Shown: positions 24,057-34,000 of the stretch, piece by piece
How the letters are laid out: each line of letters begins with the position of its first letter
Numbering within the stretch: position 1 is the first letter of the stretch
Assembly (NCBI GenBank): GCA_903875455.1
Contig: CAIQWF010000160.1
Location: 1-40,089, forward strand
Direction of reading: 5' to 3'
Source of the DNA: an uncultured Pseudomonadota bacterium
GTDB taxonomy: Bacteria > Pseudomonadota > Gammaproteobacteria > Methylococcales > Methylomonadaceae
DNA length: 40,089 nt
The notes under the pieces: generated by a model
Told to the model about the DNA's origin: nothing
Seen by the model: the letters and a program-made list of their open reading frames with translations, nothing else
Databases searched by the model: none
Translations under genes and position numbers: made by a program

Positions 24057-26699
24057 ATGCAATTTAATTTTCAAGGTTTGACAGATGAACAGGTAGAGAA
24101 ATCCCGGTTAGAAAACGGCAGTAATGCGGTAACGCTGCAAGAGGTTGAATCGTTCTGGAGCAAATTAATCGGCAATTTCCAGGACCCGATTATCATTATT
24201 TTAATCGTGGCGTTGGTGATTACTACCGGTCTGGCGATTTTTGGCTACGCAGAATGGTATGAAGGCGTGGGAATTGCGCTGGCGGTCTTTATCGCCACCA
24301 TAGTTGCAACTTTATCCGAATACAAAAATGAGACCGCGTTTCAAAAATTGCTCGAAGAAGCATCGCTAATTCAGGTGAAAGTGTTTCGCAACAGTAAATT
24401 AATCGAAATCAGCATCAATGATTTGGTGGTCGGCGATTATTTATTATTGCAACCCGGTGATACGGTTCCTGCTGATGGCTATCTGGTTGCAGGCCATGCT
24501 GATGTGAATGAAGCGGCATTGACCGGCGAATCGGAAGCAGTGAAGAAAATCGCTGTGATGAATGAACAGGATGAAGCTCATAAAGAAAACCTGATTGAAC
24601 GCGCCTGTTTGATTGAAGATGGTGAAACGGTAATCAAAGTCACTGCGGTCGGCGATAAAACCCAATACGGTCAAACTCTAAAAGATGTCGTTTCTGCGGA
24701 AGACCGCCTGTCGCCGCTGCAAAACAAACTGACGATTTTAGGCGGACAAATCAGCAATTTCGCTTATATCGGCGCGATTTGTATTGCTTTGACCTTTATG
24801 TATAAGCATATTTTTATCGATACCGGCAGTCTGGCTGCTTATATGCAGTTGCCGGTGCCGCAGATTATTTCCCATTGCGTCAAAGCCCTGATTTTGTCGA
24901 TTATCATTATTGTGGTCGCGGTTCCCGAAGGTTTGCCGATGATGATTGCGATTGTGTTATCTCTGAATATGCGCAAGTTATTACAGGCAAAAGTATTGGT
25001 GCGAAAATTATTGGGCATCGAAACCGCTGGCAGTTTAACCATTTTATTTACCGATAAAACCGGCACTTTAACGCAAGGCAAACTTAGCGTGTCCGAATTT
25101 ATTACCGGCGACAGCAATAAACATTTTTTCAAATTCAACCAATTATCAGAAGGCGTGCAGAATAAACTGGCTTTTGCGTTGCGCAATAACACCAGCGCGG
25201 TGATTGATGCCTCTGATATTAACAATCCGCGTCTGGTTGGCGCAGACAGAACTGAGCAGGCATTACTCACCTGTTTAGGGGAAAAACTGGCGGTTAAAGA
25301 TGATGTTAAAATTGTTGATTTAATTTCGTTCAGCAGTGCGCGAAAATTCTCCGCCATCGAAGTGGTGAACGGTGAAAAACTAACGTTGGTTAAAGGTGCG
25401 CCGGAAGTGGTTTTGGAAAACTGCATCAATTTTTTGGGGGCTGATGGTGAAAAACAGCCGTTGAATAAAGACGCTCTGCTGATTGAAATGAAAACCCTCT
25501 CCGACCGCGCCATGCGTTTGATTGCGGTGGCGACCACCGATAATCCGATTCACGAAGATAAAACTTTGCCGACCGAATTAACCTTATTGGCGGTTTTGGG
25601 TTTGCGTGATGACTTGCGCAGCACGGCTTATGATTCGGTGTATCGGGCAAAACAAGCGGGGATTCATGTGGTGATGATTACCGGCGACGCGAAAGATACC
25701 GCGCGGGCGATTGGTAAAGATGTCGGTTTGATTACCCGCGATAGCGATATTGTGTTGACTTCCAGCGAACTGGCCGAATTATCGGATGCGCAAGTGAAAG
25801 AAATGTTGCCGAATCTCTATGTGGTTGCCCGTGCTTATCCGACTGATAAAAGCCGTTTAGTAAAACTGACTAAAGAGCTGGGCTGGGTGGCAGGCATGAC
25901 AGGGGACGGTGTGAACGATGCGCCTGCAATCAAACATGCGGATGTCGGTTTTGCGATGGGCAGCGGCACGGAAATGACCAAAGAAGCCAGTGATATTGTG
26001 GTGTTGGATGATAATTTTTATTCCATCACCCAAGCGGTTTTGTATGGTCGGACGCTGTTTAAATCCATCCGCAAGTTTTTAGTTTTCCAATTAACCGTGA
26101 GTTTTTCCGCGATTTTAATTGCCTTTTTCGGCCCTTTCTTGGGTTTCGATTTACCTTTAACAATGGTGCAATTATTGTGGGTGAACTTGATTATGGACAC
26201 ATTGGCAGCCTTGGCATTTTCCGGTGAAGCGGCTTTAGAGCGTTCGATGCTGGAAAAACCGATTTCGCGCGAAGCCTCATTAATTACACCTGAAATGTGG
26301 TCGTCTATTTTTACCAATGGCATTGCCAGTTTTATTTTGAGTGTCGGTTTTTTGACCTGCCCGTTAGTAAAAGCGAGTTTTAGTTCTGATGCTGCATTTT
26401 TAACCGGTTTTTTTGCTTTTTTTGCCTTCACTCACTCGTTCAATACTTTTAATGCCAGAACCGAAAGCCTGAATTTATTCGATAATTTATCCGGTAATAA
26501 AAACTTTATTTATGTGTTGAGTTTTATTTTCGCCATGCAGATTCTGTTCACTTATATCGGCGGGCAAATTTTACGGACTGTGCCGTTGAATCTGCAAGAG
26601 TGGATTTATCCCTTGGGATTAGCAATTTTGATTATTCCGGTCGATTTAATTCGTAAAGTCATTCGCAATCTGGCGTTTGGCAATCCGATTAAAGCTTAA
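24057..26699 (+). CDS. P-type Ca2+-transporting ATPase (PMCA-like, P2B)
   Basis: This 880-residue cation pump would be expected to export Ca2+ using ATP through an aspartyl-phosphate. Seen are the actuator motif AALTGESEAV, PEGLP in M4, the phosphorylation site DKTGTLTQG (D333), VKGAPEVV in the nucleotide domain, MITGDAKDTARAIG, the hinge MTGDGVNDAPAIKHADVGFA, and the M6 block QLLWVNLIMDTLAALAF carrying Asn and Asp ligands of Ca2+-ATPases. The start at 24057 has AAGGAG about 9 bases upstream and the family's normal N-terminus. No C-terminal calmodulin-type extension is seen. It stands alone, divergent from proA and 16 bases before the DHH gene, which may share its transcript. Confidence 0.92.
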   Translation: MQFNFQGLTDEQVEKSRLENGSNAVTLQEVESFWSKLIGNFQDPIIIILIVALVITTGLAIFGYAEWYEGVGIALAVFIATIVATLSEYKNETAFQKLLEEASLIQVKVFRNSKLIEISINDLVVGDYLLLQPGDTVPADGYLVAGHADVNEAALTGESEAVKKIAVMNEQDEAHKENLIERACLIEDGETVIKVTAVGDKTQYGQTLKDVVSAEDRLSPLQNKLTILGGQISNFAYIGAICIALTFMYKHIFIDTGSLAAYMQLPVPQIISHCVKALILSIIIIVVAVPEGLPMMIAIVLSLNMRKLLQAKVLVRKLLGIETAGSLTILFTDKTGTLTQGKLSVSEFITGDSNKHFFKFNQLSEGVQNKLAFALRNNTSAVIDASDINNPRLVGADRTEQALLTCLGEKLAVKDDVKIVDLISFSSARKFSAIEVVNGEKLTLVKGAPEVVLENCINFLGADGEKQPLNKDALLIEMKTLSDRAMRLIAVATTDNPIHEDKTLPTELTLLAVLGLRDDLRSTAYDSVYRAKQAGIHVVMITGDAKDTARAIGKDVGLITRDSDIVLTSSELAELSDAQVKEMLPNLYVVARAYPTDKSRLVKLTKELGWVAGMTGDGVNDAPAIKHADVGFAMGSGTEMTKEASDIVVLDDNFYSITQAVLYGRTLFKSIRKFLVFQLTVSFSAILIAFFGPFLGFDLPLTMVQLLWVNLIMDTLAALAFSGEAALERSMLEKPISREASLITPEMWSSIFTNGIASFILSVGFLTCPLVKASFSSDAAFLTGFFAFFAFTHSFNTFNARTESLNLFDNLSGNKNFIYVLSFIFAMQILFTYIGGQILRTVPLNLQEWIYPLGLAILIIPVDLIRKVIRNLAFGNPIKA

Positions 26700-26715
26700 T
26701 TTTCAAGGAGCATAA

Positions 26716-27540
26716 ATGACTCGTCCTCTGGTAATTTACCACGGTAATTGTGCAGACGGCTTCAGTGCCGCCTGGTGTTTTTGGCATCGCTATGGCGACA
26801 GCATTGATTATGCCGCAGGTGTTCACCAGACTCCGCCGCCTGACGTGACCGGGCGCGATGTGTATTTGGTGGATTTTAGCTATCAACGCGCGGTTGTTAC
26901 AGAAATGCTGACATCTGCCAAAAGCATCACCTTAATTGACCATCACAAATCCGCGCTGCAAGATTTGGCGGGACTTGAGGGCTTGAAAACTTTCACAGAC
27001 CTGGAGCGGAGCGGTGCAACTTTGGCATGGGATTATTTATTCCCGGACCAGAAGAGGCCGCCGTTAATTGACTATGTGGAAGACCGCGATTTATGGCGGT
27101 TTAAACTACCTGACAGCCGTGAAATTCAGGCCGACATGTTGAGCTATGAATATAACTTTGCAACATGGGACAAGCTGATGGCTGCTGACCAAACTCAGCT
27201 GGCAAAAATGGCAGAAGCCGGTGCCGCAATTGAGCGCAAACATCATAAAGATGTCGCCGAACTGGTCAAGGTCAGTCAGCGGCGGATGGCTATTGGTGGT
27301 TATTCCGTGCTGGTGGCAAACGTGCCTTATACTTTGGGAAGCGATGCGGCACATCTGTTGGCACAGGGAGAGCCGTTTGCAGCTTACTATTGGGATTCAA
27401 GGGATGGCCGGACATTCGGTTTGCGCTCAACTGAAGCAGGAATTGACGTGAGCGAGATTGCCAGACAATACGGCGGAGGCGGACATCCGAAAGCTGCCGG
27501 ATTCAAGGTGGCGCGCGAGCATATTTTGGCGATATCCTGA
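26716..27540 (+). CDS. DHH family phosphoesterase
   Basis: The protein has 274 residues. The N-terminal DHH domain shows YHGNCADGFSAAW (metal-binding Asp), VYLVDFSY and LIDHHKSA, the name-giving DHH motif. It is followed by DLERSGATLAWDYLFP and YVEDRDLW. The C-terminal DHHA1 domain ends in YGGGGHPKAAGF. Members act on phosphodiester or pyrophosphate substrates such as short oligonucleotides or cyclic dinucleotides; the substrate of this short cytosolic form cannot be told. AAGGAG stands 7 bases before the ATG. It lies 16 bases after the Ca2+-type ATPase gene, in the same direction. Confidence 0.9.
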   Translation: MTRPLVIYHGNCADGFSAAWCFWHRYGDSIDYAAGVHQTPPPDVTGRDVYLVDFSYQRAVVTEMLTSAKSITLIDHHKSALQDLAGLEGLKTFTDLERSGATLAWDYLFPDQKRPPLIDYVEDRDLWRFKLPDSREIQADMLSYEYNFATWDKLMAADQTQLAKMAEAGAAIERKHHKDVAELVKVSQRRMAIGGYSVLVANVPYTLGSDAAHLLAQGEPFAAYYWDSRDGRTFGLRSTEAGIDVSEIARQYGGGGHPKAAGFKVAREHILAIS

Positions 27541-27677
27541 AATAACGCAGTTAGCGATTATTCAAAGCTTGAGAGTCAATATCTGAACTTGAAGAATGCT
27601 TGCTTATAAAATGCAAAGCAACAAAGCTGAAGCTAGTTGCAATAACCACTCACAAATTTAACAACAGGAATCACACC

Positions 27678-27932
27678 ATGAACACCACATTAAACATTTC
27701 CTTACCAGAAACACTCACAAGCTACATCAATCAACGCATTGCCGAAGAACATTTTAACAATGCCAGCGATTACATCCGCACCTTGATTTATGCCGAACAA
27801 CAACGCCGCGAAGAACAAAAACTGGAAAAACAGCTATTGGAAGGGCTTAACTCGCCTGCCGCTATCATTGCCGATTCACAGGAGTGGGATAACTTTTGGG
27901 AAAACTTAACCCGCAATACCCAATCCGCTTAA
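27678..27932 (+). CDS. ParD-type antitoxin
   Basis: The protein has 84 residues. The N-terminal half is a ribbon-helix-helix DNA-binding domain (LNISLPETLTSYINQRIAEE, ASDYIRTLIY). The C-terminal half is charged and probably wraps the toxin (QQRREEQKLEKQLLEGL, WDNFWENL). The start at 27678 has AGGAA upstream; a longer frame from 27600 has no such support. Antitoxin first, toxin 1 base after the stop, is the usual ParDE order. The complex probably represses its own promoter within 27541-27677, though no clear operator palindrome was seen there. Confidence 0.88.
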   Translation: MNTTLNISLPETLTSYINQRIAEEHFNNASDYIRTLIYAEQQRREEQKLEKQLLEGLNSPAAIIADSQEWDNFWENLTRNTQSA

Positions 27933-27933
27933 G

Positions 27934-28248
27934 ATGAATTTAAACCAAATTGTTTATCGGCAAAAAGCCTTAGAAGACATTGCTGAGATTGTTCAATCTC
28001 TGGCAATCGAGAATCCTAACGTAGCCAAACTTTTTCGGAAATATCTTGAAGAAACGACAACAGCCATCGCTCAGATGCCAAAAATTGGCTCGCAACGCCA
28101 CTTCAAACATCCTGATTTAGCCAATGTGCGTTTTGTCCCCATGAAACACTTTAAAAAGCACCTGATTTTTTACCAAGTCAGCGATAATAAATTGCACATT
28201 ATTCGCATTGTTCATGGCGCAAGAAATTTGCCTGCGCTGTTTAACTGA
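27934..28248 (+). CDS. ParE/RelE-superfamily toxin
   Basis: The protein has 104 residues of the ParE-like plasmid-stabilisation fold: YRQKALEDIAEIVQSLAIEN, the two-helix hairpin, GSQRHFKHPDLANVRFVPM, and the C-terminal strands HLIFYQV, KLHIIRIVHGARN. ParE toxins typically act on DNA gyrase, RelE toxins on ribosome-bound mRNA; the HGARN ending and the ParD partner favour ParE. It is full length and without disruption, so the pair is probably functional. Confidence 0.88.
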   Translation: MNLNQIVYRQKALEDIAEIVQSLAIENPNVAKLFRKYLEETTTAIAQMPKIGSQRHFKHPDLANVRFVPMKHFKKHLIFYQVSDNKLHIIRIVHGARNLPALFN

Positions 28249-28274
28249 GTTTGCCGTAGCTTAAAATACATTCC

Positions 28275-29435
28275 ATGACCACAATCCTCTTCAGCGCAGG
28301 CGAAAGCTCCGGCGACCAGCACGCCGCCAACGTATTTTTAGAACTGAAAAAACATCGCCCGGATCTTCGCGGCATCGGCATGGGCGGCAGCAAAATGCGT
28401 TCCGCCGGTATCGAAATTTGCTACGACTCCAGCCATATCGGTGTCATCGGCGTAGTTGAAGTTTTAAAACACTATGGCGAAATCCGCCGCGCCTTAAAAC
28501 TTATGCAGCAAGTTCTGCTCGACGAACGCCCAGATTTATTGATTTGCGTGGATTACAAAGAGTTTAATTTTAAACTCTCGACCTTTGCCAAACAGCACGG
28601 CATCAAAGTTTTGTTTTATGTCAGTCCGCAAGTGTGGGCATGGCGACCCGGACGGGTAGTCAAATATGGCAAAGTGATTGACATGATGGCGGTAATTTTT
28701 CCGTTTGAAACCCAATATTATGAAGCGGAAAACACCCCGGTGCGTTATGTCGGGCATCCATCAGTCGATAAAGTGCATCCTTTGCGCTGCAAAGCTGAAG
28801 ACTTGCAGTTATTCGGCTTAAATCCGCAGCAACCGATAGTCGGCTTGTTACCGGGCAGCCGCATCAATGAAATCAAACGGATGTTGCCGGTGATGCTAGA
28901 AGCGGCGGAGAAAATCTTCGATGCCAATACCGATACGCAATTCATCCTGCCGCAAGCCGATTCTATCAGTGACGAATTGCTCAGCAATTATTTGAACTCC
29001 ACATTCGTAACCGTGCAGGTGATTAAAAATCAGCCTTATGATGTAATGCAATGTTGCGATGCAATTATGACCACTTCCGGCACCGCAACTCTGGAAATTG
29101 CATTGTTAAACATACCAATGGTTATTGCGTATAAATTATCGCCGTTGACCTATTTATTGGGCAAGCTGCTGGTGAATATCGCCTTTATTGGCCTGCCTAA
29201 TATTATCGCCGGTAAAAAAATTGTCACAGAACTCATTCAAAATGAAGCAACGCCGAAAAAGCTGGCAGCTGAAATTAATCGCCTATTAAACGATAAAAAT
29301 GCCGCTCAAACCCAGTGCAAAGAATTGAGTCTTGTGAAAGAACAATTGGGACACGGTGGTGGTTCAAAAAACATGGCGGTTTTGGTGCTGGAAATGCTCG
29401 GTGCAAAATCTGCATTTAATAATCAAGCTGAATAG
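28275..29435 (+). CDS. lpxB: Lipid-A-disaccharide synthase LpxB
   Basis: LpxB joins UDP-diacylglucosamine to lipid X to form the lipid A disaccharide, on the inner face of the inner membrane. The 386-residue protein is of usual length (382 in E. coli). Seen are ILFSAGESSGDQHAANV, GIGMGGSKMRSAG, GVIGVVEVLKHYGEI, VDYKEFNFKL, the block YVSPQVWAWRPGRV, VGHPSVDK, GLLPGSRINEI and TTSGTATLEIAL. It lies outside the usual lpxD-fabZ-lpxA-lpxB cluster, 26 bases after the toxin gene. The DUF1439 gene starts 10 bases downstream. Confidence 0.96.
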   Translation: MTTILFSAGESSGDQHAANVFLELKKHRPDLRGIGMGGSKMRSAGIEICYDSSHIGVIGVVEVLKHYGEIRRALKLMQQVLLDERPDLLICVDYKEFNFKLSTFAKQHGIKVLFYVSPQVWAWRPGRVVKYGKVIDMMAVIFPFETQYYEAENTPVRYVGHPSVDKVHPLRCKAEDLQLFGLNPQQPIVGLLPGSRINEIKRMLPVMLEAAEKIFDANTDTQFILPQADSISDELLSNYLNSTFVTVQVIKNQPYDVMQCCDAIMTTSGTATLEIALLNIPMVIAYKLSPLTYLLGKLLVNIAFIGLPNIIAGKKIVTELIQNEATPKKLAAEINRLLNDKNAAQTQCKELSLVKEQLGHGGGSKNMAVLVLEMLGAKSAFNNQAE

Positions 29436-29445
29436 GATTTAATTC

Positions 29446-29973
29446 ATGCGACGTGCAATTATCGCGCTATTTTTAATGCTCTCATCGCACACGGCGGCGG
29501 CGCTGTCTTACACCGTGGAAATATCTGAAGAAGAGCTGCAAGAAAAAGTGGCTGCCATGATGCCTTTGGAGAAGAAAAAGTTTTTTGTGAAAGTGATTTT
29601 TTCTAACCCAAAAGTGGAGCTGGCGCAGAATGCCAATCAAATCGGCATTTATTCACAGATGGATATTTCAGCGCCGGGCGGAATAAAAAGTACCGGTAAT
29701 ACCAAAGTCACCGGTACATTAAGTTATGACCCGGGGAAAAGCGAGTTTTTCTTTAAAAATCCGGCAATTGTAGATATGAAAATCAGTGCAGTGCCTGAGC
29801 TTTATGTCGCGCCTATCAAGGAAATAGCGCAATTGATTGTGGAAAAAGTGCTTGCCACAACCCCAGTTTATAAACTTAAAGGCGGTGATTTAAAACGCGA
29901 TTTGACCAAAGCCATGCTGAAATCGGTGGTGGTTGAGAACAAGCAGTTGTTAGTAGAGCTGGAGCTATTTTAA
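29446..29973 (+). CDS. DUF1439 (YceB-like) periplasmic protein
   Basis: The protein has 175 residues with a signal peptide (about 1-19, SSHTAAA). The mature part has the DUF1439 pattern: YTVEISEEELQEKVAAMMPL, KVIFSNPKVEL, IGIYSQMDISAPGG and a C-terminal helix-strand end. DUF1439 proteins resemble lipid-binding tubular folds and YceB is a lipoprotein; this one lacks a clear lipobox Cys, so it is probably soluble or only signal-anchored. AGGA precedes the ATG. It is very close to lpxB (10 bases), suggesting one transcript and an envelope role (inference). Confidence 0.75.
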   Translation: MRRAIIALFLMLSSHTAAALSYTVEISEEELQEKVAAMMPLEKKKFFVKVIFSNPKVELAQNANQIGIYSQMDISAPGGIKSTGNTKVTGTLSYDPGKSEFFFKNPAIVDMKISAVPELYVAPIKEIAQLIVEKVLATTPVYKLKGGDLKRDLTKAMLKSVVVENKQLLVELELF

Positions 29974-30097
29974 CCGCGACTACTTGACCAGCGCCGCTTC
30001 CGCTACTCCACTCGTCTTTGCAAATAGCGGACTCCTACCTATAATAGTTGTTGTTTTGTGTACTATTTACCAATTTTTAGATAAAAGGGATTAATCA

Positions 30098-30778
30098 ATG
30101 CAGGAAATGTTAAGTTTCATGACCGGTTTTGGGGGGCTTACCCCTTACTTCTTGCTGTTTGGCATATTATTAGCCTGTGGTTTGGGGGTGCCGGTTCCCG
30201 AAGACATTACCTTATTTGTCGCCGGAATGCTGGCTTACAAGGAATATATCAACGTCTGGATGGCGATTATTGTCTGTATGGCGGGCGTGTTAATTGGCGA
30301 CAGCACCATTTTCTTTTTGGGTAGAAAATATGGCACAGCTCTCACTAAAAAAGCTTTTTTTCATAAGTTTTTACCCCCTGAACGCCTGCAAATAGTTAAA
30401 CATAATCTCCATGAAAAAGGCAGCAAGGTCATTTTTGCTGCGCGGTTTATGCCCGGTTTTCGTGCCCCCACTTTCTTTTCCGCAGGGACGCTGCATCTGC
30501 CGTTTCGGGTGTTTTTCTTTTATGACGGCATGGCCTCTTTAATCAGCGTACCGGCAATTGTCTGGGTGGTTTATCACTTTGGCGCCTTGGCGGACAAGGT
30601 GATTGAGATTATCCGCCATGTTGAACACGGCATTATCCTGGTGGTAGTAGCGATTATAGTGTTTGCGGTGGTCAAATGGCGTCGGAATCGTGGTAAGCAA
30701 AATCAAACACAAACAGGTTCTCTTGTTGCTGTCAGGGCAAAAAAAAGAGTTAAGAAGAAAAGAAACCGCCACCGCTAA
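30098..30778 (+). CDS. DedA family membrane protein
   Basis: The protein has 226 residues with about five hydrophobic segments. Family marks are the re-entrant CGLGVPVPEDITLFVAGMLA, GVLIGDSTIFFLGRKYG, and the signature FAARFMPGFRAPTFFSAG with the two key arginines. DedA proteins are undecaprenyl-phosphate or phospholipid flippase/transport proteins affecting envelope and membrane-potential homeostasis. The C-terminal ~30 residues are strongly basic (RAKKRVKKKRNRHR), which is unusual but seen in some members. It is a single gene; the upstream 29974-30097 region contains nothing clearly recognised. Confidence 0.9.
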   Translation: MQEMLSFMTGFGGLTPYFLLFGILLACGLGVPVPEDITLFVAGMLAYKEYINVWMAIIVCMAGVLIGDSTIFFLGRKYGTALTKKAFFHKFLPPERLQIVKHNLHEKGSKVIFAARFMPGFRAPTFFSAGTLHLPFRVFFFYDGMASLISVPAIVWVVYHFGALADKVIEIIRHVEHGIILVVVAIIVFAVVKWRRNRGKQNQTQTGSLVAVRAKKRVKKKRNRHR

Positions 30779-30862
30779 TTTATAAAAATGTATCCTCAGT
30801 TTTTACAGCAGTTTTTTCGCTATTCTCCAATTCGTTTGCAAATCGCATTCTGCATGGTCTTT

Positions 30863-30977
30863 TTAGGATATGGCTAAAAATAATTTCCCGATTTCTAAAT
30901 TCACCGTTTGCCCTGAGCCTGTCGAAGGGCAATGGTGGTTCGACAAGCTCACCACGAACGGATTCAGGGAAATTATT
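30863..30977. repeat. Nested palindromic intergenic repeat (REP/MITE-like), copy 1
   Basis: Inner arms 30914-30926 and 30939-30951 (TGAGCCTGTCGAA with TTCGACAAGCTCA) pair with one mismatch around a 12-base loop. Outer arms AATAATTTCCC (30879-30889) and GGGAAATTATT (30967-30977) are perfect inverted repeats, so the whole ~100 bp can fold as one cruciform. The left 66 bases (30863-30928) recur at 40024-40089. No open frame is present. It fills most of the 259-base gap between the DedA gene and the MHYT kinase gene. Confidence 0.85.
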
Positions 30978-31037
30978 ATTGACCGAATCCTTAGTTCGGC
31001 CAATGTCAAATCAACCGCCCTGAATAGGTAAGGAATC

Positions 31038-34000
31038 ATGTTTGAGAAATTTTTTCTGGATTCCCTGGATAGTCAGCTGATTTACCACAGCAGTTACAAT
31101 CTGCCGATGGTGGTTGTTTCAGTACTGATTGCCATTTTTGCTTCGTTTTGTGCATTCGAGATGGCAGGGCAGCTGGCTGATAATACCCGGAGAAATTTCT
31201 GGCTGCCGATTGGCGCGGTTATTCTCGGTGCCGGTGTCTGGGCTATGCACTTTATCGGCATGTTGGCGTTCAAGGTGGATTGCGGTGTCACTTATGACCC
31301 CTGGATTACCGGACTGTCAATGATACCGGGCATTCTTGCCTCAGGGCTGGCGTTGAACCTGATCGCAAATAAACAGATGTCTGTCGGTAAACTGGTCATC
31401 GGCGGCGTAACCATGGGCGCCGGGATTGGCATAATGCACTTCTCCGGGATGGCGGCCATCCGCATGGATGGCATGGTGCTTTATGACCCGAAATTATTCA
31501 CTTTTTCGCTGGTGGCAGCGGTCGTTTTAGGAATTGCCGCATTACTGACTAAATATCTGCTGAACCAAGTACCTGCCATTAGCAACATGCGCTTTGTACC
31601 CTCCCTGATTAGTGGATCTGTGATGGGGATGGCAATTTCCAGTATGCACTACATTGCCATGGAGGCCGCGCATTTCGCGCATCTACATCTAAACGGCAAG
31701 GAAAATCCAATTGTCGGCACCGATCCTCAGGTATTGGCTGTCGCAGTGGCAACAGTTTCCATTTTGTTGATTTGTGGCGGACTGCTGTTTACCTATCTTA
31801 GCGCCCGAATTTTCACCCTGCGTACCAGCCGCAACAGGATTCAGTCGCAGCTACAAGACAGTGAACGGCAATTTCAGGCCTTATTTAAAGCCACACCTGA
31901 CCCGATGTTAATTGTAGGGAGCAATGGTCTGATAGAAATGGTAAATCATCAGGCCGAGTGCTTTTTTGGCTTTGATAAAATCGAGATGCACGGCAAGGAG
32001 GTAGATTTTTTTATTCAGGATAAATCCGGCAAAACCGATGAGATGTTTCGGCAAAGTTTTACAAAACCGGCAGAAGAACGGCTAGCCAGTGATTTTAAAC
32101 AGGAACTGCTTGCTAGAACTCATGACGGCAAAGAAATTCCGGTGGAAATCAGCCTAAGTCCGGTTGAAACCTCGGAAGGGGTCTTGATGATCGGCGCATT
32201 GCGGGATATCAGTTATCGCAAGCTTCATGAGCAACAAATTCGCGACAACGAGCAACGTCTGCTTAATATTCTCAATCTCAGCCCTATTGCGGTTCGGATC
32301 GCCATCAAGCAAGGACGCGAAGTGGTGTTTTTTAACAAGAGCTATCAGAATCTGATTAAAAATATCCGGGCAATCGGCGATGACCCCAAAAGCTATTACG
32401 CCAGACCCGAAGATTATGATGAGATATTGGCAGAACTGGCACAAGGCAACATTATTATCAACCGGCAGGTGCAACTGCTTATTCCCGACAGCCTTGAAAC
32501 CTGGGTACTTGCCACCTATATGCCCATGCAGTATCAAGGCGAGAAAGCGGTGCTGGGCTGGTTTTATGACATCACTGAACGCATCCAGGCCCAGGCAGCA
32601 CTGTCCAAACAACTGGAAATCCAGCTGCAAACCGAAGAAACCTTGCGTATCGCCAACGAAGAGAAAAATGCCATCTTCGATTCCGTCTCTCTGGGAATTG
32701 TGTTACTGAAAGAGCGGCAGATTTTACGCTGCAATCGCAAACTGGAAGAAGTGTTTGGTTATCAGCATCGGGAAATGCTGGGAAAATCCAGCCGGCTTTG
32801 GTATCGGGATGAAGCAGCTTATGATGCTGTTGGACGGGATATGGAGCAACAGATCGCTGAATATGGCATTTACCAGACAGAACTTGAACTGGTGCGCAAA
32901 GACGGCTGCCTGTTCTGGGCGCGGATGCTAACCCGAATGATAGACCCGCAAAATCCTGCTCTGGGGCAGGTTGGAGTAATTGAAGATATCACCCTGCAAC
33001 TGGAAGCTGCGGAAGCATTACGCAAAGCCAAAGAGCTGGCTGAAGAGGCAGCCCGGATGAAAGCCGATTTTCTCGCTAACATGAGTCATGAAATTCGCAC
33101 ACCGATGAATGCCATCATGGGCTTGAGCTATCTGGCGATGAAAACCGAGCTGACTGCCAAACAGCGCGAATATCTGCAAAAAATCCAGGCTTCCAGTCAG
33201 CACCTCCTTGGAATTATCAACGACATTCTGGACTTCTCCAAGATTGAAGCTGGCAAGTTGGCCGTGGAACGGATTGAGTTTGATATGGAAAAAGTGCTGG
33301 ACAATGTCGCGGGACTGATTCAGGAAAAAGCTACTGACAAAGGACTTGAGCTGATTTTTGACGTGGCACTGGATGTGCCTTACGTGTTGATAGGTGATCC
33401 GCTGCGTCTGGGGCAAGTCTTGATTAATTTTGGCAGCAATGCGGTTAAATTCACCGAGCGTGGCGAAATCAGAATTGTGGTGCGCAAGCATGAGGAAAAT
33501 GACCAGGAGGTAGTATTAAAACTGGCGGTAGAGGATACCGGCATCGGTTTGACCCCAGAACAAACCGCAAAATTGTTCCAGTCGTTTCAACAAGCCGACA
33601 GCACCACCACCCGCAAATATGGCGGCACCGGTTTAGGACTGGCTATTTCCAAAAATCTGGCAGAATTGATGGGCGGTGAAATCGGGGTTAATTCCGAACT
33701 TGGCAAAGGTTCGCAATTCTGGTTTACCGCCAGATTAGGCAAATGTGCAGAATTTCGCCGGGCCTTGGTGCCTCATCCTGATTTACGCGGCAAACGGATT
33801 CTGGTGGTTGATGACAATGACAATGCCCGTTCGGTGTTAATGGAACTTCTGGGCTCGATGTCTTTTGTGGTGGATCAGGCAAGTTCAGGCTTTGCCGCGA
33901 TTGAGGCGGTAAAACAGGCCGCCAACACTGGCAAGCCTTATGAAGTGATTTTTGTAGATTGGCAAATGCCCAACATGGATGGTGCAGAACTTGCGCATAT

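Noticed and set aside
24839-25537. 232-residue reverse frame inside the P-type ATPase gene
   Set aside because: The opposite strand is a well-conserved ATPase; the reverse product shows no domain and no ribosome site.
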